Positions 24,209 to 32,255 of a stretch of 62,454 nucleotides of DNA are shown piece after piece. The notes under the pieces were generated by a model. That model did no database searches. It was not told the DNA's origin and was given only the letters and a program-made list of their open reading frames with translations. The stretch spans positions 1 to 62,454 of the forward strand of contig DUMU01000021.1 in the NCBI GenBank assembly GCA_012839805.1, given 5' to 3'. This stretch comes from Bacillota bacterium. GTDB taxonomy: Bacteria; Bacillota; Limnochordia; Limnochordales; DUMU01. How positions within the stretch are numbered: the stretch's first letter is position 1; every line of letters begins with the position of its first letter. Made by a program: the position numbers and the translations under genes.

Positions 24209-24493
24209 CCAACACAAGGAATCACGTTGACCGGGCGATGGTTCAAACGGGAGAAGAATCTCCACCTCCGTCAGCAGCACGGAAATTCCGCCGCTGGCCC
24301 GTCCGCCCTTCTGCGGTTCGGGATCAGGGGCGAGCGTCCCTGTTGACTGACCGTGAGGGAGATGGTACGGTCTGTGGTAGTTAGATAGTTTGCTAACAAT
24401 CTTCACGACGGGTTGGCCGGGAGCGCCGGTTGGACGATTAGTAGGGTTAGTAGGGATAGCGGGAGCGGGAGCTCAAGGGGGAGAGGAGCAAGA

Positions 24494-24781
24494 TTGGGGC
24501 TGGACCTGGTTTTCAAGGCTTTGTCAGATCCGACCCGGCGTCAGATTCTGCGTATGCTCTCGCAAGGCGACCTGTCTGCCGGGGAGATCGCGTCCGCTTT
24601 CGCCATGGCCAAGCCCAGCGTCAGCCACCACCTCAATGTCCTCAAGCAGGCTGGACTGGTGCAGGACGAAAGGCGGGGGCAGCAGATCATCTACTCTCTC
24701 GATACCACGGTGTTCCAGGATGTACTCGCGTGGATTTTCGAAGTGGCCCGGCGTTCCGATCAGCCCCGCCGGCCTGGCTAG
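24494..24781 (+). CDS. ArsR/SdpR-family transcriptional repressor
   Basis: A 95-residue winged-helix protein from TTG 24494, which has GAGAGGAG upstream. The core is LDLVFKALSDPTRRQILRML, LSAGEIASAFAMAKPSVSHH and LNVLKQAGLVQDERRGQQII, closest to SdpR-like autorepressors that lack metal-binding cysteines. The SdpI-type gene follows 38 bases downstream, reproducing the sdpRI operon arrangement of immunity genes. The frame is open further upstream, but the leading 27 codons are low-complexity. Confidence 0.85.
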   Translation: MGLDLVFKALSDPTRRQILRMLSQGDLSAGEIASAFAMAKPSVSHHLNVLKQAGLVQDERRGQQIIYSLDTTVFQDVLAWIFEVARRSDQPRRPG

Positions 24782-24819
24782 TTAGTTAGAACCAGCGAAA
24801 GCAATGCGACAAAGGGGCG

Positions 24820-25530
24820 ATGGATATGGGTGAATCGTCACAGACACCGCAAGACGGGTATCGTCTGGACTGGCCGCAGGTGCGCCGCGATTGGCCTATC
24901 TGGCTTCTGCTTCTTGGGTCTTTCCTTGCCGGGCTGTGGGCGTACCCGCACCTTCCTGAACGGGTTCCCATCCATTGGGACTTGCAGGGACGGCCGAACG
25001 GGTGGGGTTCACCGTTTTGGGCGGCCTTCGGCGTTCCGCTGCTCAATCTCGGCGTCTACATTCTGATGCTGATCTCCCCCTTGATCGACCCCAAACGGGC
25101 CAACTACGCCCGGTTCACCGGCTTTTATCGCGGCCTGCGGTGGCTCATCGTTGCTTTTATGACCGCCGTTTACGGCGCGGCTTGGGCAGCCGGGCTGGGG
25201 TATTCGGTAGACATAGCGCTGATCGTGCCGCTCGCGGTGGGGCTGCTCTGGGTCTATATCGGTAACTCGTTGGGGCGGGTGCGGTTCAACTATTTCGTCG
25301 GGATTCGCACCCCCTGGACTCTGGCCGACGAGACGGTGTGGCAGCGGACGCACCGCCTCGGGGGCAGGTTGTTTGTGGTCACCGGGCTGCTGACCGTCGT
25401 AGCATTGCCCTTCTCTCGGGTTGCCTCTTTCTGGGTGCTGACGGGTGGTTCACTGGCAACCGTGATCGGCACTCTCGTGTATTCGGCGGCGCTGTACCTG
25501 CGGCGGTCGCGGCCCGAGGGCGGCGAGTGA
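24820..25530 (+). CDS. SdpI-family / DUF1648 membrane protein
   Basis: 236 residues with about six membrane helices. The DUF1648 signature is LPERVPIHWDLQGRPNGWGS after the first helix, and the SdpI signature is FNYFVGIRTPWTLADETVWQ then RTHRLGGRLF. In Bacillus, SdpI is the immunity protein against the SdpC killing factor and sequesters SdpR at the membrane. Here it is cotranscribed with an SdpR-like gene, but no SdpC-like toxin gene is seen in the window. ATG 24826 is an alternative start. Confidence 0.88.
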   Translation: MDMGESSQTPQDGYRLDWPQVRRDWPIWLLLLGSFLAGLWAYPHLPERVPIHWDLQGRPNGWGSPFWAAFGVPLLNLGVYILMLISPLIDPKRANYARFTGFYRGLRWLIVAFMTAVYGAAWAAGLGYSVDIALIVPLAVGLLWVYIGNSLGRVRFNYFVGIRTPWTLADETVWQRTHRLGGRLFVVTGLLTVVALPFSRVASFWVLTGGSLATVIGTLVYSAALYLRRSRPEGGE

Positions 25531-25741
25531 GATAGGGGGAGGGGGCGGCACGGGGCAAGCCGCATGGGGCCGCATGGCAGGCGTGATGGCGTGAGAGATG
25601 GCGAACGAGTTGGGGAGCGGCTCGGCGAGCGGGACGGCGAGCCGGATGGCCAGCGATGCGGGTGTGACGGCAGGCGGGATGGCAGGCGGGTTGGCGAGTG
25701 TGAGCTAGGACCGGGCGTCAAACAAGGAAGGGGCAGATCGT
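25531..25741. other. Intergenic region with degenerate GGCGAGC/GGATGGC repeats
   Basis: The 25560-25710 interval is built of short imperfect direct repeats (GGATGGC, GGCGAGC, GATGGCG) and has no supported gene. It ends in the leader of the hydrolase gene, with GGAAGGGG before its ATG. Confidence 0.4.
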
Positions 25742-27184
25742 ATGTGGACGAAGCATGGGTACCGGTGGCAGCTGATCAAGCGCTGTGCAGCCGTCATGGC
25801 CGCGGTCACCGCGCCCATTATCATCATCATCATGATTACGGCCGGTGGTACACAAGCGGCTTACGCAGAGGAGGCCGCTCACGCAGCGCTTTCCCCAACT
25901 GTAGCCGGGGCGGCAGCACGGGCCGCCGAGCTTTTTGCCGCGGGGAAGTACCAGGAGCTTTGGGAGATGGGGGCTCCGGTCCTGCAAGCGGCGATCACCG
26001 TCGCCCAGCTGCAGGCCATCGGCGACCGGCTGGGGGCGGTGCAAGCGGTGGGCCGGCCGCAGGCAGTTCCGGGATATCCCCAAACCGCCATCGTGGTCTT
26101 GACCTATCCGGCGTTCAAGGTTGATCTGACTTTGACCGTTGACGAAGAGGGTAAGCTGATTGGCCTGTTTGTGAGGCCGCACGAGGAGCAGCTGCAGCCC
26201 GGCTGCTCGGCGGCTTCGTCCTCTGCTGATGGTGCTGATGCAGAGGAGAGCTGGGAGGCCCCACCTTACGTCGTCGCCGGAACGTTTGCTGAACGCACGA
26301 CCACCTTCGGGACACCCGGGTGGGAGCTCGAAGGGACGTTTACCTATCCGACTGACCGGGCGGAGTATCCGGCCGTCGTGTTGGTGCATGGCTCCGGACC
26401 CAACGATCGGGATGAGACGCTCGGTCCCAACCGCATCTTCCGGGATCTGGCCTGGGGGTTGGCGAGCCGCGGGATCGCCGTCTTCCGCTACGACAAGCGG
26501 ACGTACGTGCATGGCGGGAAGATGACTCCCGCCGATGTCACGCCGTATAGCGAAGTGATCGACGACGCCCGGGCGGCCATCGCCTGGGTCAAACGGCAAC
26601 CGGGCGTGAGCCGCGTTTACCTGGTTGGCCATAGCTTGGGCGCCCAGCTCGCGCCGGCCATCGCTGAAGGGCTGCCCCCTGGCACGCTGGCGGGGTTGGT
26701 GCTGCTTGCCGTTCCCGCCCGGCCTCTCGAGGAACTGGTCGTCTACCAGGTGCAATACCTCGCCCAGATCGACGGTACGGTGACGGACGACGAGAAGCAG
26801 GCGATTGCCCAGTTGGAGATGGCGGTGCAGGCGCTCACAGCCGGGCAACTTCCGGCCGATGCTGACTTTTTGGGCGCACCAGTTCACTATTGGGTGAAGT
26901 TGCGTGAACTGTCACCCGTGCCGATCGCCCGCCGGCTGGAGCTTCCCCTGCTACTCGTTCAGGGCGGGCGTGACTACCAGGTTCCGCCCGCAGAGTTCGA
27001 AGAGTGGAAGAAGGAACTGGGTGGGCGAGGGAACGTCGATTTCGAGCTGTTTCCCGACCTCAATCATCTGCTCATACCTGGCGCTGGACCTTCCACTCCG
27101 CAGGAGTATGAGAAGCCCGGTCATGTTGCGGAAGAGGTGATCGAAGCGATCGCCCGTTTCGCCGGGTGGGCGAATAACGGGTAG
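25742..27184 (+). CDS. Secreted alpha/beta hydrolase with N-terminal DUF3887 domain
   Basis: 480 residues. A signal peptide or anchor (CAAVMAAVTAPIIIIIMITA, residues about 15-35) is followed by a DUF3887-like domain (about 50-145) and an alpha/beta hydrolase domain (about 175-480). Hydrolase motifs are VVLVHGSGPNDRDE (oxyanion region), GHSLGAQLAPAIAEG (nucleophile Ser), GGRDYQVPPAEF (Asp) and DLNHLLIPG (His). Similar DUF3887-hydrolase fusions occur as cell-envelope esterases in Clostridia. The substrate is unknown. It is convergent with groEL; a 28-bp palindrome lies between them. Confidence 0.88.
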   Translation: MWTKHGYRWQLIKRCAAVMAAVTAPIIIIIMITAGGTQAAYAEEAAHAALSPTVAGAAARAAELFAAGKYQELWEMGAPVLQAAITVAQLQAIGDRLGAVQAVGRPQAVPGYPQTAIVVLTYPAFKVDLTLTVDEEGKLIGLFVRPHEEQLQPGCSAASSSADGADAEESWEAPPYVVAGTFAERTTTFGTPGWELEGTFTYPTDRAEYPAVVLVHGSGPNDRDETLGPNRIFRDLAWGLASRGIAVFRYDKRTYVHGGKMTPADVTPYSEVIDDARAAIAWVKRQPGVSRVYLVGHSLGAQLAPAIAEGLPPGTLAGLVLLAVPARPLEELVVYQVQYLAQIDGTVTDDEKQAIAQLEMAVQALTAGQLPADADFLGAPVHYWVKLRELSPVPIARRLELPLLLVQGGRDYQVPPAEFEEWKKELGGRGNVDFELFPDLNHLLIPGAGPSTPQEYEKPGHVAEEVIEAIARFAGWANNG

Positions 27185-27216
27185 TACGGCGACCCCGGTG
27201 AAAGTTCGACATGCAA

Positions 27217-27244
27217 AGGACCGTGGGGCATGCCCCACGGTCCT
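27217..27244. terminator. Perfect 28-bp palindrome, likely bidirectional terminator
   Basis: AGGACCGTGGGGC / GCCCCACGGTCCT reads identically on both strands and lies between the convergent hydrolase and groEL stops. There is no U-run, so it may act as a transcript-end stabiliser rather than a classical terminator. Confidence 0.55.
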
Positions 27245-27325
27245 CTCAGCAGCTTCCTGACTGTCGCCTGCTCGCCCACTTCGGCTTCGGCCACCCACCA
27301 CCGAACCGGCCGGGCTACCGATCTA

Positions 27326-28960
<1,635 letters not shown>

Positions 28961-29069
28961 TCAAAAACTGTTGGATTCATGCCCGAGCAAACGCATCCGG
29001 CATGTGGGAATCCAGGATCATCCAGGCGGGTCGTTAACCTGGTAGTCCTCCCGGCCTCACGCGTTTTCC

Positions 29070-29354
29070 TTACGCGTTAATGGCCAGGATGTCACTCTCC
29101 CGCAGGACCAGATACGTTTCCCCGTCCAGCTTGAACTCCGTGCCGCTATAGCGGGCAAACAGTACCCGGTCTCCCACCTTCACTTCCAGCGGGGCACGCT
29201 GCCCGTTGTCCAGGAGCCGGCCGGGCCCGATCGCGATGACCTCTCCCTCTTGCGGCTTCTCCTTGGCCGTGTCCGGCAGCACGATACCGCCCTTGGTCTT
29301 TTCCTCCTGCTCGATGGGCTTTACGACGACTCGATCAGCTAAGGGTTTCAGCAC
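29070..29354 (-). CDS. groES: Co-chaperonin GroES (Hsp10)
   Basis: 94 residues, normal size: [20 protein letters not shown], the mobile loop [20 protein letters not shown], and [18 protein letters not shown]. It forms the lid of the GroEL folding chamber. It is the first gene of the operon, about 60 bases downstream of the CIRCE element. Confidence 0.99.
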   Translation of the reverse strand: MLKPLADRVVVKPIEQEEKTKGGIVLPDTAKEKPQEGEVIAIGPGRLLDNGQRAPLEVKVGDRVLFARYSGTEFKLDGETYLVLRESDILAINA

Positions 29355-29414
29355 TATTCGTCCCTCCCTAAGCGCGAACCGGAGAGGGGATCCCCGCTCC
29401 GGTAACCCGAGTTG

Positions 29415-29441
29415 TTAGCACTCGACGAAGGTGAGTGCTAC
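29415..29441 (-). promoter_or_regulatory. CIRCE operator (HrcA binding site)
   Basis: TTAGCACTC-N9-GAGTGCTAC is the classical CIRCE dyad with one mismatch at the last base. It sits between the -10 box and the groES start. HrcA binding here represses groESL until heat shock. No hrcA gene is in the window. Confidence 0.95.
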
Positions 29442-29450
29442 CATGGCATA

Positions 29451-29478
29451 ACTATAATCCGCCTGGATTCCCTGTCAA
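29451..29478 (-). promoter_or_regulatory. Sigma-A promoter of groESL
   Basis: On the minus strand TTGACA (29473-29478), 16 bases, TATAGT (29451-29456). The CIRCE element begins 10 bases downstream. Confidence 0.8.
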
Positions 29479-29534
29479 TAGGGGGCGGCCCAGAAATGCC
29501 CGGAAAGTTGCACGCCGCCTCACAAACCGGCCAT

Positions 29535-30071
29535 CTAGCGGAGCTGGCGGGCCAGGAAGTCGGCGGCCGTCCGGGCTACGTTCTCTTCGAGCTCGCCCAC
29601 CGGGCGCTTCGGGTCACGGCTCGCTACGATCACCAATCCCTCCAGCTGCCCTTCCCGGCGGATGGGCGCGATGACCTGGGAGTCAGGCTCGAACCCGTCA
29701 ATGAGCGACGGTTCACCGGTACCCCGGCTGACTATAGGGTCGGTGGCATGGGCGATTTCAGCCAACTCCTCCTCGTTGATGGCCCGTCCGAGCAACTGCT
29801 TCTTCGGTGCACCGGCGACGCCGACGACCTCCTGGGTATCGGTAATGATGGCGATGTGGCCCAGGGAATCGTGCAGGGCTTCGGCGTACTCCTGGGCATG
29901 ATCCTCCACAGCCGTAATCGGCGCGTATCGCTTCAGGATGACTTCATTGCCCCGATCGATAAAGATCTCGAGGGGGTCGCCCTCCCGGATGCGGAGGGTG
30001 CGGCGGATCTCCTTGGGAATCACGATGCGGCCCAACTCGTCCATGCGGCGGACAACGCCTGTTTCCTTCAT
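29535..30071 (-). CDS. spoVT: Stage V sporulation protein T (AbrB-type regulator)
   Basis: 178 residues from ATG 30071, the same length as Bacillus SpoVT; the frame is open to GTG 30116, but GGGAGG upstream of 30071 decides the start. Residues 1-50 are the AbrB/SpoVT swapped-hairpin DNA-binding domain (GVVRRMDELGRIVIPKEIRR and TLRIREGDPLEIF). The rest is a GAF-like domain. It modulates sigma-G-dependent forespore genes late in sporulation. It is strong evidence that the organism forms endospores. Confidence 0.96.
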   Translation of the reverse strand: MKETGVVRRMDELGRIVIPKEIRRTLRIREGDPLEIFIDRGNEVILKRYAPITAVEDHAQEYAEALHDSLGHIAIITDTQEVVGVAGAPKKQLLGRAINEEELAEIAHATDPIVSRGTGEPSLIDGFEPDSQVIAPIRREGQLEGLVIVASRDPKRPVGELEENVARTAADFLARQLR

Positions 30072-30142
30072 GTTCTTCTGAACCTCCCGCTCGGAGGCGA
30101 TAGCTGCGCGATCCACGTGTAGGATACCGCGAGCAGTCCTCG

Positions 30143-30892
30143 TTATGCAGTGCTGGTACTTTGGTCATCGCGTGGTCGAACGAGGAACTCGCAGACCGCT
30201 GCTCCCCTGGCCACGCACCGGACGGGGACGACCTTCGCTCCCACCAGCTCGGCGATCAATTCCGCCTCCGAATCACACAAGGCAGGGAAGCCCTCGGCTA
30301 CCTGCCGGATGGCACAGTTGCGCTGCCGGAAGCGATAGCTACCGTCCCCGGCGGATTCCACCTCCGCGTAGTATCCCTCGGCTGAACGGAGAGCCGCGTA
30401 CCTTTCTAATAGTTCACCAAGGGGTTCTGCCGGGAGCGGTTCTGCTGGTCTTACGAGGCCATCGTTCTCGGGCTCGAAGGCCCCCGGCCCTGCCGGGCTG
30501 GCTGCCCGAACCGGGGGGGTTGACATCGAGCCAGCTTGGGCCAGGTGGTCGCGATAACGGGCGAGGAGCTGCTGCCGGCGGCCGGCGAGAAGCTGGGGCA
30601 GGAGATCTCGAGCCTGGGCGGCCTGAAGGAGACCCAGAGCGAGGTGGGCATAATGGCGGGGGAAGAGTTCATCGCCGGAAGGGGTGAGACGAAAGAGCTG
30701 GCAAGGGCGACCGGGGCCGTGACGGTGCCACCGGTAAGTAACCCGGCCTTCCCGCAAAAGGGTGTCCAGGTGCTGGCGCACGCCCATGGGGGTGATCCCC
30801 AGCGCGGCGCTCAGCTGCTTTACGGTCATCTCGCCCCGTTCTTTGAGGAGCCGTAGCAATTCAGCCCGGGTGGGCTGTTCATGGGTATCCAC
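30143..30892 (-). CDS. SufR-like DNA-binding regulator with C-terminal cysteines
   Basis: 249 residues. The N-terminal winged helix is clear (LLRLLKERGEMTVKQLSAAL, then GITPMGVRQHLDTLLREGRV and GPGRPCQLFRLTP). The C-terminal region carries cysteines in RQRNCAIRQVAEGFPALCDS, VVPVRCVARG and AAVCEF, the spacing seen in SufR-type regulators that ligate an Fe-S cluster and repress suf genes. No suf genes are nearby; the divergent trxB could be its target. GTG 30892 has GAGGTGA upstream. Confidence 0.75.
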   Translation of the reverse strand: MDTHEQPTRAELLRLLKERGEMTVKQLSAALGITPMGVRQHLDTLLREGRVTYRWHRHGPGRPCQLFRLTPSGDELFPRHYAHLALGLLQAAQARDLLPQLLAGRRQQLLARYRDHLAQAGSMSTPPVRAASPAGPGAFEPENDGLVRPAEPLPAEPLGELLERYAALRSAEGYYAEVESAGDGSYRFRQRNCAIRQVAEGFPALCDSEAELIAELVGAKVVPVRCVARGAAVCEFLVRPRDDQSTSTA

Positions 30893-30910
30893 CGGATCAC
30901 CTCACGTTGT

Positions 30911-30939
30911 ATTGTAGTATCCGAACGAGCAGTAGTAAA
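30911..30939 (-). promoter_or_regulatory. Promoter of the SufR-like gene
   Basis: On the minus strand TTTACT (30934-30939), 17 bases, TACAAT (30911-30916). The 100-base divergent region also serves trxB, whose -10 may be TATAGT at 30949-30954 with a poor -35. Confidence 0.5.
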
Positions 30940-30995
30940 CTCAGAAAATATAGTATCGGGTATATATGCATCTCGTCGGGGAGGGAATCACCACC

Positions 30996-31991
30996 ATGGA
31001 AGTCCCGTCGGAACTCAGAACGGACCCGGGTGTTGACTCGCAGGCCGGTGAAGGTGGTCACTACCGGCTGATCATCGTGGGCGGCGGGCCGGCAGGGTAC
31101 ACCGCGGGCCTCTATGCGGCCCGGGCGGGGCTTGCCCCCCTGGTGCTGGAGGGGGACGAGCCGGGCGGCCAGTTGATGCTGACCACCACCGTGGAGAACT
31201 TTCCCGGGTTTCCGGAGGGAATACAGGGGCCGGAACTGATGCAGCGCTGGCGGGAACAGGCCGAGCGGTTCGGTGCCACCGTCCGTCAAGAAGCCGCGAC
31301 CGGAATCGACCTGTCTTCCCGGCCGTTCCGCGTACAAGTCGGAGGGAGCACCTACACCGGGGAGGCCGTGATCCTGGCGATGGGAGCCAGCGCGCGACGC
31401 CTGGACCTCGAGTCGGAACGGTTATTGACCGGACACGGGGTCTCGACCTGCGCTACCTGTGACGGCTTCTTTTTCCGGGGGAAGCGGGTGGCGGTGGTGG
31501 GAGGGGGGGACTCCGCTTGCGAGGAGGCGCTGTACCTCGCGAAGCTGGCGGCCAGCGTAACCATGATCCACCGGCGCGATCAGCTACGAGCCTCCCACAT
31601 TATGCAGGAGAGGGTGCGCAGGGAACCGAAGATCCGGATCATCTGGAACGCCGTGGTCGAGGAGATCCATGACGTCAAGGCCGGGAAGGTGACCGGCGTA
31701 ACCTTGCGGGACACCGTCACCGGCGAGCGGCGGAGCATCGAGATCGACGGGCTTTTCGTCTCCATCGGGCACACGCCCAACACGGAGCTGGTCCGGGGCC
31801 AGGTGGAGCTGGATGAGCGGGGCTACATCAAAGTCCGGGGCGGGGGGCCAGGAGCGACCGCGACCAGCGTACCGGGGGTCTTTGCCGCCGGCGACGTGCA
31901 GGATCCATATTACCGGCAGGCGGTGACGGCAGCCGCCTCGGGCTGCCAGGCAGCGATGGACGTGGAGCGATTCCTGGCGGGCAGCGCTTAG
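30996..31991 (+). CDS. trxB: Thioredoxin reductase
   Basis: 331 residues from ATG 30996 (GGGAGGG upstream; ATG 30966 is a weaker alternative). FAD-binding GGGPAGYTAGLYAARAGL, the redox-active CATCDGFFFRGKR, the NADPH-binding VVGGGDSACEEALYLA and the C-terminal VFAAGDVQDPYYRQAVTAAA are all intact. The enzyme reduces thioredoxin with NADPH. An N-terminal extension of about 20 residues precedes the domain. It is divergent from a SufR-like redox/iron-sulfur regulator. Confidence 0.96.
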   Translation: MEVPSELRTDPGVDSQAGEGGHYRLIIVGGGPAGYTAGLYAARAGLAPLVLEGDEPGGQLMLTTTVENFPGFPEGIQGPELMQRWREQAERFGATVRQEAATGIDLSSRPFRVQVGGSTYTGEAVILAMGASARRLDLESERLLTGHGVSTCATCDGFFFRGKRVAVVGGGDSACEEALYLAKLAASVTMIHRRDQLRASHIMQERVRREPKIRIIWNAVVEEIHDVKAGKVTGVTLRDTVTGERRSIEIDGLFVSIGHTPNTELVRGQVELDERGYIKVRGGGPGATATSVPGVFAAGDVQDPYYRQAVTAAASGCQAAMDVERFLAGSA

Positions 31992-32023
31992 CAGCGCAAC
32001 GGGCAGGGAAGGGCGGGAAGGGG

Positions 32024-32134
32024 GTGTGGGAACTGGAAACCGTGGTGGTCTTGGTTTTCCTGGCGGTGTTTTTGGCCCTGGTGGTCACGGGTTACCGGCT
32101 ACAGCGGGCCTACTGGCTGAGGAAAGCACGGTAA
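32024..32134 (+). CDS. Small single-pass membrane protein (36 aa), hypothetical
   Basis: GTG 32024 follows GGGAAGGG closely (short spacer); GTG 32042 is an alternative. The product has one hydrophobic helix (VVVLVFLAVFLALVVTGY) and a basic tail RLQRAYWLRKAR, consistent with an N-out/C-in small protein. It lies 30 bases after trxB. No family was recognised. Confidence 0.35.
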   Translation: MWELETVVVLVFLAVFLALVVTGYRLQRAYWLRKAR

Positions 32135-32183
32135 GGAAGTACGGTAAAGGAACGACCGGTAGCGGAGGGAGAGGACGGGCCGG

Positions 32184-32212
32184 TTACCGTCTCCTCCCAG
32201 ACGTGGTACAAT
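32184..32212 (+). promoter_or_regulatory. Promoter of the amidase gene
   Basis: TTACCG (32184-32189), 17 bases, TACAAT (32207-32212) preceded by TGG (extended -10). The gene starts 44 bases downstream. Confidence 0.6.
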
Positions 32213-32255
32213 AGGGGCGTGCGCAGGCCTGTATCACGTAAGGGAGGGGAATACG

